Source: Sipunculus nudus
Lineage: Eukaryota > Annelida > Sipuncula > Golfingiida > Sipunculidae
DNA: 64,000 bases
Reading direction: 5' to 3'
Assembly (NCBI GenBank): GCA_026874595.1
Contig: CM049316.1
Span: forward strand, 43,851,695-43,915,694
Shown: positions 33,232 to 45,477 of the stretch, piece by piece
How positions within the stretch are numbered: position 1 is the stretch's first letter
How the letters are laid out: every line of letters begins with the position of its first letter
The notes under the pieces: generated by a model
What the model saw: the letters and a program-made list of their open reading frames with translations, nothing else
Database searches by the model: none
Told to the model about the DNA's origin: nothing
Made by a program: the position numbers and the translations under genes

Positions 33232-35148
33232 TAATGTGTCGTTTTAGCATTCCATCACGTCTCAAACAGCTTCATCATATCTAACCTTATATTCTTTTTA
33301 GATGTAAAGTTGGCTGGAAGTCTGAATCTTTGTGTGTCCTAGGCCGGTGGAAATTAATGATGAAATTAACCATCTGAAATTAATCATACATGCAGGCATG
33401 AGGATTACTCGTGAAAACTGAAATATTATGTTAATATTGCTTATAAATTTTCCTCATAAATGAAATTATTATAACAACATATGTGACCAAAAACGGTTCT
33501 AAAATGGATTTCACCAGATAAACATTTGCGTAAGCATAAATGGAAATCGAGAATAGGCAATAAAAAGAATCGATTAAAGCAAATAAATTAATTCAATAAT
33601 CATTTTGTGTAGAATGCCTGATTTATTAATTAACCATTTAATATATTTATTAATTTCCATATGCTAACATTTCATTCATATATTCTCGAATTAGATCATT
33701 GCTGGCAGCCGTAACCCAGTGGTCTCTTGTTTCCTTCAAATAATGTATCTCCTTCGTACTGTGCCTTATATTCTTTCAAGAAGTAGAGCTGAGCTGTAAG
33801 ACATGGCTTACTGGTGTCGTTCCCATTTTGCCCCCATGACATTCCTTACAGCGGCTTGAGCCCAGGTCTCATGTCTCATGTTCTTTCTACCATCCACCAG
33901 GTTCTTGAAGGTCGTGGGAGGACTTGTTATGACATAGCTTTACCGTAACACCTTAGGAAGACGTGAATGAAAAAGTATAGGTGGTGGTGAGGGGTTCACG
34001 TTCTCTTTGAAATGATCAAAAACATGGTTAAATCTCAGTCTGGGCCAGTGGAAATATCAAATGACTAAAAATTAGTATTATCATGTTTGCATGATTATTT
34101 CTAGTGACATGTTCATGTAAGAATTATTTTTATTTTCTTCAAAATGATACTAAAGCAAAAAATGTGACCAGAAAATGTTCAAACGTGTACTTATGTCAAA
34201 GTTATATCCTCATGACGGTGAATCTTAACGGTGATTCTTAATGGTTCTATATAAATACATAAATATAAAATACATTACAGGAACGTAGTCAGGATACAGC
34301 GAAGACGGTAGGTGCTGGATGGTTTAGCATATCCGCTTGATTATAAATGTAAATACACATACACACCTTCAAACACCTACGTACGTGTGTGTATGTGACT
34401 TTCTAGGTTGGAATCAAGGAACGTTAACTCAGGATCAGCCTAGAACGTCGATATTTTTTACAAGAGTTTTAATGTTCAAAACAAAGGAAAAATTTGTGTT
34501 TACATAAAAAAGGAATTGAGAATGGGTTTTGCAAATAAAAGGTCACATTAATTGAACTTGATATAAACACAAGCCATTTGTTTGTAATTTAAAATCACTT
34601 TACGGTTGTCCGAAGGTGAAAGTGTCTGCAATAAAAGCCGACTTTAACCACATTTATGTTGCAAGAATGGTAGGGGGCGTGTCCATCTGCGCCATATCCC
34701 CTGGCAAAGTTTCTTTCTCCATTTGTTTCAACAAACCTCAAGTACCCTTTTACGATGGCGAATTGAAGAGCGAAAATTTTATATCAGCGACTACGATTAG
34801 TGTGAGTATTGCAAGGGATAGTACGTGTTTTCTACAAGCCAGAAATGTGTGCCACGAATTGTTCCGAGTTGAGTGTGAGCTGAGTTCTGTACGAGCTGCA
34901 CGAGTTTAGTACCACAATTTTAAATAGAATAAATAGACGATTATCGTACTAGTGCCGTATTATTGTGGAACAGGACTCGAGCAGTAGTTGTACTCATGTC
35001 TCCATCATCATAAACCACGTCAGACTCGTGGAATGTACGGCGAGTTATAAGTCGTAACACGTAGGTTTAACTCGTGACAGTGTGACACGGCCTTGACGAA
35101 TTTAGTGCGAGCGTGTCTAGGTTTAGCACGATCTAGAACGAGACCAAA
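33230..35148. other. no supported gene
   Basis: The 97-codon plus-strand frame 34616-34909 has no recognisable domain or splice context. Recurring CTCGTG/CGAGTT words at 34850-35150 suggest another decayed repeat. Confidence 0.45.
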
Positions 35149-35810
35149 TACGACTTCAATTTAGGACATTCGTGGATGATTTTGTTTCCTCATCGACTGG
35201 CGTCTCTTTTTTTTAAAGGATAGGTCCATGTCCTGTTGGTGGCACTGTCTATTGAATGAGGATCAGGGGCGGATCCAGGATTTAGGAAAGGGGGGGGGGG
35301 GGGGGTCCAACCCAGGAGGCTAATGAAAACCCTAAAAAGAAGGTCCTCAGGTCTGAAAAAAAGGGGGGGGGGTCCAGGCGGCAAAATTTTGTCTGAAGCC
35401 CTTAAAAAGGACGTTGTTTCTGATGAAAGGGGGGGGGGATGATATGATAAGGATGATATGTTTTTATTTAGCCTTTTGGATTTCAGGTTTTATATGCACG
35501 GGTTTTGGAATAATCCAGAAGTAATAACCTGTCGTTAAGACTTTAGAGCGAATCTCTGACATACTATAACGGGATTTCACCATTATACCATTGAGGCACC
35601 GGTGGGGTTCGAACGGGGACCTTCAGCTCTGAAGTCCAATGCCTTAACCACAAGGCTACGGCCGACCCTGCTGGCGTCTCTTCTGCTGGAACACTTCTTT
35701 TTGCCATTCATGGGACAGTCACTATTGTCACCAGCGACCAAATACGACAGCGAAGCCTCTGGAAAAGGCCTAACTCGGCATAACTCTGCTACGACAAAAA
35801 ATATGTATCT
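35149..35810 (+). repeat. E repeat, copy E1 (split by a SINE)
   Basis: After removing 35209-35682 it is collinear with E2 (36412-36610): CCAAATACGACTTC, TTTAGGACATTCGT, TTGCCATTCATGGGACAGTC and AACTCGGCATAACTC blocks in order. Confidence 0.85.
35209..35670 (-). mobile_element. tRNA-derived SINE with 12-bp target duplication
   Basis: Flanked by perfect CTGGCGTCTCTT copies at 35197-35208 and 35671-35682. On the minus strand it starts with a tRNA-like head: A-box region TAGCCTTGTGGTTAAGG (35642-35658) and B box CGTTCGAACCC (35606-35616), and it ends in an A-rich tail against the left target duplication. The body holds three G10-G16 tracts and a GGGGCGGATCCAGGATTT block near 35266, which may be an older nested repeat. 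The frame at 35190-35384 is a shadow. Non-autonomous; its partner LINE is unknown. Confidence 0.85.
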
Positions 35811-36364
35811 GTTAGCTTTTAAGAAATTAAAAACTTTTTAATTTAGAGAGTGGGGTTTGAAGGCAACCATGCAGTAGTGATTTACTGTCATAATCACGTC
35901 ACAGAGGCTTGAGGAACTCTCATTGCAGAAATGGTACCAGATGCATTTAAAGGCCAGAAGAAATAAGAAACCAAAGATTTATAAAAGTAGTGCTCTCCAA
36001 TACCTGTCACATGAAAGCAGTTTTACAATCCTACATTGGTGTGCCTTGTCAAGATATAAAGTAAAATATTGCAGAATGATTGAAGTATTAAGTTTCAAAG
36101 ATTTAATACGTTAAATTGTTAATTGTTAAGTTGTGTATTTTCCGAGCTCTTGTTCCGGCGAATATCTGTAGGCTGTCATAACCGACATCAATTTTTCAAC
36201 TTTACTGATTTGTGTATTTGATGCCTCTTGCCCGTAATGTTTTATAGTGTAATGGATACTGTCAGGAATGTGGTTGATCTGTGTCTTTGTTAAACTTAGC
36301 AAGAATATTGCTTGTCAACTAAAACGACAAAAAGCGTTCTGTCATGTAGTACATGTGCGTTTCA

Positions 36365-36400
<36 letters not shown>
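35811..36400 (+). repeat. D repeat, copy D1, ending in (TC)n
   Basis: Collinear with D2 (41435-41998): GTTAGCTTTTAAGAAATT, TGCAGAAATGGTACCA, AATACCTGTCACATGAAAGC, TATCTGTAGGCTGTCATAA, ending in a (TC)n tract at 36369-36400. The frame at 35923-36114 is not conserved in D2. Confidence 0.92.
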
Positions 36401-36403
<3 letters not shown>

Positions 36404-36411
36404 CGATCGAT

Positions 36412-36610
36412 CGAACGAGAGCAAATACGACTTCGGTTTAGGACATTCGTTGATAATCGTAATTCCTCGCCAATTGGCGTAACTTTAAGGAGGAAACAAT
36501 TCTATTTGCCACTCTTGGACAGTCACTATTGACAAGAAGCGACCATATATACTTCAGCGAAGCGTCTGGCTAGGCCAAAATCGGCATAACTCGGCAACGA
36601 CAAAAATATA
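36412..36610 (+). repeat. E repeat, copy E2
   Basis: Direct-repeat partner of E1 on the other side of D1; preceded by (GATC)n at 36401-36412. Confidence 0.85.
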
Positions 36611-37937
36611 TTAGTCCTGATGACACAAGCCTACGAGATGGCGGAGCTAGGTACGATTTTGCGACCATCAACTGCAAGTTGCCTAGATGTGTTGAGTATA
36701 TAAACCCATTGGTCGATACAAGTCAAAACAAATAAGCAAAGCTGTTCTACGGGTTTATCCCGGAGTTCTGTCGAGTTAGCACCGGACAACTTTCCATCAT
36801 TTAAGACGGGATAGATCTTTTATATGAAAATTAAGTTTTGTAATACTTGGCTTTTGGGTACATTGGGGTATACACTAATATATTGAACGAGTGTCATGTA
36901 TTAAATAATGGAATTTTAAGAAAATAAATGAACATTACCAAACATGTTATGCATTTGACTATTGTCAACGGAACAAATGACCATAGATATTCTGAAAATT
37001 AATAGGTATCGGACCCAAACTAGATAAAGATTCTGATTTTCTTATTATTTGAAGTTGTATCTTCACATTTACCTGAACCTTTCCTGAGTGTTTTAATTTT
37101 CTGGTTAACTTTACACATATTGAGTAATGTAATTTGTACCTCCACCCGGAGGTATTATATTTCTGTCTACGTTTATTGTTCGGTTTAACTGGTGGCTGGA
37201 AATTGGGGTATGCTGGGACAGGCTTACTACTGGTGTGCTATACAGCCTACATCAGGGTATGGATATCAAATAACAGCACCCAAACACAGTCGGGTAACAG
37301 TAGCGGGAGCACCGTCGGCCTTCCAGTAGTTCACGGAGTCCTTTAGGTAATAAACAGATTATTTTTGGACCCTTGTGGAAATAGGGGAAAATTGAGTATA
37401 TATTAAGGTCTTAGAGTGTTATAAATATTCAAGTAGTCAGGTCACTAATATGATAGAGTAGTGAACGGTTGGGCTTGCTCTGCTTGGCTCTATCCATTAT
37501 GCAAGGTGGCATTAGGAAAATCCTTGTTTAAACTTTTAATATTTGTTTAGCACAATGCCAAAAAAAAATTACACCATCGGTACTTTGATTTTAAATCTTC
37601 TGCAAATCAAAGAAGTTCAAATGCTTGTTTTCGACCGCATGGGTTTCTTTCAAGCCACAATTGTGTGAAAATGATTTTTTTCTCTTTTAAAAGTGCAAAC
37701 CGCTCATGGAAATTATTTTATATCCTAAGTCAGTTATAAAATCATTCAACAAAGTTTTAGCATAAAGTCATACAAAAACTTTGCTACATGAATAAAGAAA
37801 AATGTATAATAAACTAGAAATCCATATTCTAAGGCATGAAAGCCATGTGAAGGGTTCTGTTGTGAGATGCTCCCTAAACCGTATTTGGTTTAACTTATTC
37901 CCAGCATCATTCGTGCATTAATCTGCATCTCCTTAAT
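36611..37937. other. no supported gene
   Basis: The 70-codon plus-strand frame 37134-37346 has mixed composition but no domain or splice support. GAGATGGCGGAGCTAG near 36638 resembles a YY1/start context without a continuing exon. Confidence 0.45.
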
Positions 37938-38379
37938 CTTAATCTGCTCTCCTTGCGAGTGGCAGAACAAATAAATACGTGTGGGTGGCTTCCACACGGG
38001 GACAAAGGTATGGTCCTTATAATGGTTTATAAGAAAATATTTATTGTGGTGATTCGGATTACCCCCAAAATGAAATGGACTAATAATATGTCTTAACCCC
38101 GAAAATGTTCAGCAAAACATTTCTCGCCTGTCACGCTTTTTCAGAAGGCGACCTGTGATCCCCACTTAACTCCATTTCCATTATATTGCCTGTTACAGAA
38201 TTTTACTCTGTCAACAGGAGGTAAAGATTTTAAATTCAACACATGTCAATATGAATCTTTTAATAGGGAGCACCTTTCCCTTGAGTTGACACAAAGAGCT
38301 GAGAGCCTTTACACGATCACCGTTTTATAGGTTTACATGCAGGTATGTTAATTTTCATACATTCAGAAGTATCTTTCAT
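37938..38379 (+). repeat. B repeat, copy B2
   Basis: A 442-bp near-identical copy of 29097-29538; the downstream part of B and all of A are absent here. Confidence 0.95.
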
Positions 38380-39903
38380 CTATTATTAATTTGACATACT
38401 TGGGGTTCTAAATATACCCATGTCATAAAATCCCAGAGGGGCTGCACGGTGAACCCTCCTAGCCCATGGACTATATGTTTTTGACATTTGATAAACAATA
38501 GGCGAATAGCTGCAAGTCGCATATTGTCATTGTTATTGTCATTCACGACTGAAAAATAAAAACTGCAGTCTATCATGCTAGCAGTGAATATTTAGTTTTC
38601 TCCTTGCATATCTGACAAAAAATATATTATTTTGATTTGTATATATATTTGTCTGGTTTTTAATTGGTAAAACTTTATAAAATAGGCAGTTCACTTGGCA
38701 GGGACAGTGACTGAAGTTTTATTTCAGGTGTGTATGAAATCATATATAAGTTTTACTGTTTAAACTTTTATTTGTCATTATTTTACCTTCGATGACATTT
38801 GAATGGCTTGAAATAACATGGCAAACGCATGATTCATGTGGAAAACTCAAGAGGATGATGATAATATTTTAATTTTTATATATTATTTTTTATATTCTAT
38901 ATATGTTTATATAGTGTTATTTAAAATGAATTTTATAGCCCAACTGTACAATACAGGATTCACGAACACCAGTATCCAGGTTTGTTCCAATTTTTTTTCC
39001 CTACCTCCTACCTATCACTTTTGTCAAACATGTTCGTAAACCAAAGAATTAAAAAAGTCTGGCCTTAGCTAATTAACATCTAAAGACACCATGGTAATCC
39101 AGATAATTTGCGTTGCTTCGTACATTAACAAGGGCGTTGTTTACGATCACATATCATACATAATGAACTCCTGGCCTTTGAAAGGCCATGGTTTACACCT
39201 TAGTGACATTTCGCCTAGATAACTATGAACCACGTTGCTTACGACTAGAAATCCCCTTTAAGGGTCAACGAAAAGCTGGAGGTTTTGTGAGCTCTGGAGA
39301 AGATACCTGGTCAAAAAACCTCTATCGCGGCGAAACTCCAGAAAGTTGACAAAGGCATGACGATGTCCGCTTCATGAACAGACGATCATGGAAGTTTGAG
39401 TCATTAATAAGATATCCGGAATATAAGGCGCAATAGTCGGGGAAAGACTTATTTAGTAAAATAGTTTGTTATAAATAACGTTATTATTGTACGTGTTATT
39501 ACTATTTCCAGACATTTTACCTCATGACCCAGACGCTACGTCTCTTTCTGTTGACAAGTCGGATTTTGTCAGTTACTGCGGCATGCGGCACATAACTTAC
39601 AGGAAATAAATTGTAAGGTGCGGAAAAAAACGTAATTTGATATGCCTTTATGCAATAAAAATATTCATAAACGTTTCTGTTTCCTGTTTATTGACGATTT
39701 ATTTAATATCATTTGAGACATAACGCTTCTATTATGACTTAAAAGGAATTCAATGTTAAGCCCGAATAATGTCACATCCCGTTTATTATCATAATTTATG
39801 CATGCATCACCAATATGACAATAAGCGGGCTTGACTGTATGTGTAAATGAATCATTGCTTTTTCTCTCCAAGAAGGCTCAAACTATCAAACTGTTCCGTC
39901 ATT
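38380..39903. other. no feature seen
   Basis: AT-rich; no supported gene. Confidence 0.5.
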
Positions 39904-40862
39904 TGTTACGGAACCTGATATCAACAGATCACGTATGCGTGGCGAACATAAATTTTGTAATGAAGATGAAAAAAAAAACAAAAAAAAAAAACAGATTCTG
40001 TAACATTAGGCAGCGTGAAATGTCTAGGGGAATGAATAAAGAAGTCAGTGTTTTATTTTTGTTTGTTAAAAAATAATTATAATTTATTCTTAAAACAACC
40101 CTAACATTACAATTCACTAAATCAATACAATCACACAGTATAAGAACAGTACAACAGCAAATCAATACAATTTCACAGTATAATAACAGTACAACAGTCA
40201 ATCAATACAAGTATATAAATCAAGTGCACAGTACCTGGATACCACCACTGTCACAGCGACAAAAATCCTTTAAAGCATATAATCCAGATGAACAGTTCAC
40301 ATAAATCTTCTCAGAGAATAACAGTCCAGTTCAATCAGAAAATCAATTTGTTGTAATCCAAAAGTGAAATTCTGATAATGGTCCCAAAGGCAAACTGAAG
40401 ACTAACTAAAGTCCGTCACAAATTTCAAGAAAAGCTATAACTGCCGCAATTAAAGTAAAAGGTTCACAAACTGACTTACACTCTTCTGTGTCCGCTGGAA
40501 TATTTCTCTCCTCCCTCTCGGCTCTAAAACACAGCCCCTTATTTATTACTTTTCACCTCAAGCCGAGAATTTTCCATTTCCCGAACAACCTAAAGAACAT
40601 ACCATAATACACAGTACACTCGCGCCCAAAGAACAAACTAGAACAAGGAACGCTGTGTTTCTACATGTCAGGGTTCACACGGTACAGATTATACCGAACG
40701 CTGTGAACCGAGTTCACACGTGGGCCGCACCCGGTCAGCTAGAATAAGGAATGCTGTAATACGGCAACGCCCAGGGCATGAGCCCAACACGAATCAAAAT
40801 GTCAACAGCGCACAATAAAAGTGACATGTCAACAGCTCACAATAAAGCAGACATCTGTAACA
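39904..40862 (-). mobile_element. solo LTR with 4-bp target duplication (copy 2)
   Basis: A 959-bp minus-strand copy. It begins TGTTACAG at 40862 and ends CCGTAACA at 39904, flanked by CATT on both sides (39900-39903 and 40863-40866), a 4-bp target duplication. It keeps the TATA-box region near 40540, the conserved TATTCCAGCGGAC block near 40500, a reverse AATAAA near 40085 and the ATTTCACGCTGC block. An A-rich insertion (39969-39991) distinguishes it. No internal retroelement sequence adjoins it, so it is a solo LTR left by recombination. Confidence 0.92.
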
Positions 40863-41050
40863 CATTGCAACATTGTTAATATAGCACATTAAAAAATATT
40901 ACCGTTACAGAATTGCCGTGAAAAAAGATGGCCACCTTGATGGAATATGTTCAGTTTTCTTTCGACTATAATAACTTTCTAAATAAATATAAATTTGGAA
41001 TTGTTTAGATAACCTGTTTTCTAAACTATGAGTGTAGTTTCCCAATTTTG

Positions 41051-41052
<2 letters not shown>

Positions 41053-41106
<54 letters not shown>
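41053..41106. repeat. (AT)n microsatellite
   Basis: About 27 AT units. Confidence 0.98.
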
Positions 41107-41115
<9 letters not shown>

Positions 41116-41434
41116 AATAACATTAGCGGCCCATCAGGAACTTACAGCATATTAAGTATATCCACTTTGCACCTGTTACAGAGGAGATCTTAATGCAGGC
41201 TAATGATTTTTTTTTTGGTATTTTTACAAAAGAGCTTCGAAAACTGATATAGCATTCAGAGGTCCACGAGTATTACTTTTTATTTGAAAATGGAAAGGAG
41301 TAAAGTGACATTTTTACATGAAAGACAAAAATATATAGAAATCTATGTAACCGTTGTAGTATTTCACAGACGGGAAAAGGAAGACTGTTGTCTAGGAAGC
41401 CCGGTTGGTTGTTATTAAAAGAATATTGACAATT
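41107..41434. other. no feature seen
   Basis: No supported gene or repeat. Confidence 0.5.
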
Positions 41435-41998
41435 GTTAGCTCTTAAGAAATTCAATACTTTTTAATTTAGAATGTGGGTTTTGAGAGCAACCATGAGTGT
41501 TTTTCTGTCACAATCACGTCACTGAGGCTCGGGAACCTATATTGCAGAAATGGTACCATATGCGATAAATGCCCAGAGATAACGTTTGCTTAGACGACAT
41601 TAAAAGCTAAACTTTTATAAAAAATAATGCTCTCAAATACCTGTAACATGAAAGCAGACTTACAATCTTACACTTGTGTGCTTTGTCAAGATGTCAAGTA
41701 ATTACTGCAGAATGATTGAAGTATTGAAGTTTTCAAAGATTTAATAAGTTAAACTATGTATTTTCCAAGCTCTTGTTCCAGGAAATATCTGTAGGCTGTC
41801 ATAATTACATCAATTTGACAACTGATTTGATGCATTTTGCCAGTAATGTTTTATAAAGTTATGGATATAATCAGAAATGTGCTAAATCCTTTGTCAAATT
41901 TAGCAGGGTAATATTACATGTCAACTGAACCAACAAATGCGCGTGCTGCCAGTCACTATACATTTGCGTTCCAGATTTCTTTCTCTCTCTATCTGTCC
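41435..41998 (+). repeat. D repeat, copy D2
   Basis: Collinear with D1 at 35811-36400, with an extra 30-bp-scale insertion near 41580 and a degenerate CT end. A short E-like start (TATCGAACAAGCGCAA) follows. Confidence 0.9.
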
Positions 41999-42163
41999 CA
42001 CCTATCGAACAAGCGCAACATTTTCAATATATCTATATAATTAGGACTTTACCTATAAACAGAAGCATAGTATTGCACGTACGTTACATATATATATATA
42101 TATATCCACATGTATTTGAGCCTGCAATCACGGAGACAGAATTTAAGTATATTCATCAAGTGA

Positions 42164-42166
<3 letters not shown>

Positions 42167-42235
<69 letters not shown>
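42167..42235. repeat. (AT)n microsatellite
   Basis: About 34 AT units, among the longest in the window. Confidence 0.98.
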
Positions 42236-42239
<4 letters not shown>

Positions 42240-42299
42240 TATCAAGTAAATCTAGATAAAAATAAACGACCAAACGCTTATCATGCCTTAACCAAATCC

Positions 42300-42459
42300 G
42301 GACCGGAAGCATTGGCCACCGGAAGCTCGGAACGAGGCGGATAATTATTTCCGGTGCCAGTCACATGATCACAACTGGTGCATCAAGTTTAGCCTTGACT
42401 TCTGAGGTTGGACAGGGCTGTTCCCTTCCGGTTAAGACTGCTTAGTTACTCAACTAAAG
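42300..42459 (+). promoter_or_regulatory. TATA-less promoter-like cluster of ETS and CCAAT motifs
   Basis: Within 135 bp lie four ETS-type sites (ACCGGAAGC at 42302 and near 42318, TTTCCGGTG near 42348, CTTCCGGTT at 42425), an inverted CCAAT box (ATTGG at 42311) and an E box (CACATG at 42362). The stretch is GC-richer than both AT-rich flanks. Such ETS clusters are common in housekeeping promoters of animals. It ends in a good start context followed by a splice donor (see 42460-42468). Inference from motifs only. Confidence 0.4.
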
Positions 42460-42468
42460 ATGGCCTTG
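42460..42468 (+). CDS. candidate first coding exon (Met-Ala-Leu)
   Basis: CTAAAG ATG GCC TTG is followed immediately by GTAAGA, a strong donor, so the first exon would encode three residues and end in phase 0. It sits about 30 bp after the last ETS motif. I found no convincing downstream exon in the window, which would mean a long first intron full of repeats. The gene cannot be named. Confidence 0.35.
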
Positions 42469-42469
42469 G

Positions 42470-42782
42470 TAAGACTTTTGTAGTACGAAAGGAGATTTGG
42501 ATCTTGTATCCTGCCCCAATTACAGTTCCATGAAATTTCAATTTGGGTTGCTAAGTTTAAGAAGTTAAGAAGCAGTTGTGTATATGGTGATCTGGTTTAA
42601 AATAGAGAGAGGTCCTGCGTGTCAGCGTGGTAGATCTTATTGGGATAAGATTGTGGTTAAAGGATTTAGTCACCGATCTCTCGGGGTTGAATGTTTCCCG
42701 TACAAACTCAATAACGGAGGTGAAATTTATCCTATTTATTACATAGATTCTAATGCTTGATGAATATAATATATATACATGA

Positions 42783-42816
<34 letters not shown>

Positions 42817-43611
42817 ATAACATATATATATTTAATATAAATATATATTAATTTATATATATGTTCAAACATACTTTATATGTACAATATATAGTATATT
42901 TAATAAAATAAAAAAATATATAAAATAAGATCTAAAGTATATAAATATATATATACGTATGAAATGTATATAAATGTATATAATATATATAAACGAACTT
43001 GGTTATATGCCACGCAATATGGTTAAGATAACGGTTTATCGCTGGATTCAGATATATATATGTCAGGATATGTCAAATATTGAACCAAGAAATATTAATT
43101 AGAGCATTACATATTGCCCCAACAGGGATAAATATGCTTTTGGAAAAGGGTGGGCTGATCCACGTTTCTATAATCCAGCTCATTTCCATGGCATGACATC
43201 GTTAACAAAAATCGTGTACAAAGCATTTGATAAAATGAAATGAAACTTCAAATAGAAAATTTTCAATGCCGGTATAATACTGGTACTCAATAAAACACCG
43301 GTCAAAAGCCCAGCTCAATTTTGCACTATATATGATTAATTCTTTTCAATTTGGGAGTTCGATATTTTACTATATACGTACCAGATGCATAGACAGAAAA
43401 GCTTCATCGTTTGTCAGCCATGTGGCCGACCCAAATTAATCTAATAAATCTCTCTAGGTCTCTCTTTCTTCTTCTCTAATTAATATATCTCTGTCTCTCT
43501 TTCTCCATCTTCTAATCCCCCTCTCTCTCTTACTCTTTTCTCTCTCTCTGTTTATATATACAAAAAGACAAGAGCATTTCTATGTTATGTGGAATTGAAC
43601 TTTACCAAATT
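42470..43611. other. AT-rich and CT-rich low-complexity DNA
   Basis: A dense TATATA region at 42765-43000 and a CT-rich region at 43445-43555. The frame 42578-42760 has no support. Confidence 0.6.
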
Positions 43612-44690
43612 TTTCGAAGCATTTTATTACTTATTAGTTTCGTACCACAAAGTACGAAGCTCAAAGGGTGTGGCCCAAAAGCCGGCCCTCAACATAGATA
43701 AACGACATTGTACAGCTGACCCTGGCTCCAGTGAACTTACAATAAACAAAAAGTCCAACAATACACCAATGTATGTACATCACAAATCCGACCACCCAGC
43801 GAGAGTAATAAAGAACATCCCAGAATCTATTACCAAGAGACAAAGTAAAATATCATGCGGTGAAGAAACTTTCAGGAAAGCAACACACCATTCCATGATG
43901 CTCTCCGAAAAAGTGGGTACAAATACCAACTGAAATTCACAGCAAAAACGGACATACAAACCAGTCAGAAGTAAAAAACGACAGCGAAACATCATATGGT
44001 TCAACCCATCATACAGTAGAAATGTCGCCATCAACATCGGCCTGAATTTCTTTAAAATACTTGACGAAAAAAATCCCCCCCCCCAAATAAAAAACAAGTA
44101 CTAGACAAGCTGTTTAATCACAACACAATCAAAAAGAGGTATAGCTGCATGTCCAACCTAAAACATACAATCGTTGGCCACAACAAAACTATCATCTCCA
44201 AGAACAATAAAACAGCGTTGGCCAATATAAGAAATTTCAAATATAGAAATCCCGCAGACTGCCCTGTACCTAGAAAACGCCTAACAGAGTTCGTAAGTAG
44301 TAAACCAGACCATAGTCACAACTAAAGACAACAAAGCAAACCAGACTTATGTAGGCTAAACATAGAACACCTTCAAAAATAGATTCAATTACCACAAAAC
44401 TTCATTTAGAAACGCAGCCAGTAGACAAATCACAGAACTCAGCAAATATTTCTGGGAATTAAAAGAGAGCAACTTGCGTCATAATATCTCGTGAAAAGTA
44501 CTGAAAAAAAAAACAAAACCCTACTCTCCAGCAACAAATTGATGCAATGTGTTTCTCTGAAAAAAATAATTTATTATATGCCAACCTCAACTTGCAACCC
44601 CCAACAAACGGAATGAACTAGTGACGTCATGCAAACACGTAAAATAAATTTCTTCAGCGGAACCTGACACGCAAACATCAAGCAACTAAC
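43612..44690 (+). mobile_element. decayed Penelope-like retroelement, C-terminal half with GIY-YIG
   Basis: Plus-strand frames, shifted several times, carry the post-RT linker and GIY-YIG region of Penelope-like elements in the right order: YVHHKSDHPARVIKNIPESI (about 43770), RNIIWFNPSYSRNVAINIG (about 43985), YSCMSNLKHTIVGHNKTI (about 44142), TTKDNKANQTYVG (the YIG half of the nuclease, about 44320), FKNRFNYHKTSFRN, ITELSKYFWELKE (to about 44470), a CNxxL...FIIC knuckle near 44560 and PNKRNELVTSCKH near 44600. Several stops and shifts kill it. The RT catalytic core is missing (5'-truncated). The left end (43622-43652) is an inverted piece of the element's own ribozyme region. Confidence 0.85.
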
Positions 44691-45477
44691 AAGGAAAAGC
44701 TTTTTTTATTTATACATATATTTTACCAGGACGGCCCATGCAGCATTTTCAGCTGTTTTTCGATGGGGACCTAGAAATATCCACAGAGAAATATACAATC
44801 ACAAAGAGATATACATTACATGCTTTATAAAGTCATGGAAATAAAATTTGTTTAAAAAAATGATTTAAACATATACATATTTTAAATACAAAAATTGCTA
44901 AATATGACACGAGTATATTGAATTATAAAAGTCGATAAGTATCTAAAATTCAGAGCTTTAATACATGGAAATCATTGATGAAAGGATTTGTATAGTTGCT
45001 TAAAACGCTTTACATCAATGGCGTGTCTTAATCATTTGGAAGTTGATTCCAATGGTGCGGACCTGCACAAAGAGAGCTTGATTTAAAAGTGCCTGTTCTC
45101 GGTTTCACGATTATAAGATTGCCAAAGGCCGTGTGTCGTGTATTGTATGGGTTACGTGCATATTTGGAGCCATGTCTAAAAGTAGAAGTTGCATCACCAA
45201 ATAAACATTTAAAAACTAAAAGATTTATAAAATAGCGATATCTCTGTTCCATGGTCATCCGACCTAGCAGAATTATTAGTGATGTTGCAGAATTATTTAT
45301 AACGAAGTTTTTGTAACAATACGAGCAGCTTTATTTTTGAGACTCGTGATTTGTACGATTTCGATCATCCACCCCAAACAGAAATGCAGTAGTCAATGTG
45401 GCTTTGTATATGAGAATGATATGTAAGTTGGTGTTTGTAGAAACTTGCTAAGTCGATAAACTTCATGTAATTTTTTG
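44691..45477 (-). mobile_element. 5'-truncated LINE fragment nested in the Penelope-like element
   Basis: The minus strand encodes the last part of a non-LTR ORF2: SHIDYCISVWGG near 45390 (thumb), RYFINLLVFKCLFGDATSTF near 45220, then PYNTRHTAFGNLIIVKPRTG and AGPHHWNQLPND to 45028. An untranslated 3' part reaches an A/T-rich end near 44700. The usual order of a CR1/L2-type C-terminus is preserved. It separates two blocks of Penelope-like sequence, so it inserted there or at their junction. Target duplications were not identified with confidence. Confidence 0.82.

Noticed and set aside
35923-36114. 63-codon plus-strand frame
   Set aside because: Lies in the D1 repeat and is not open in the D2 copy.
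36630-36660. GAGATGGCGGAGCTAGGTACG as a start codon plus splice donor
   Set aside because: Close to the E2 repeat, with a weak donor and no supporting promoter motifs.
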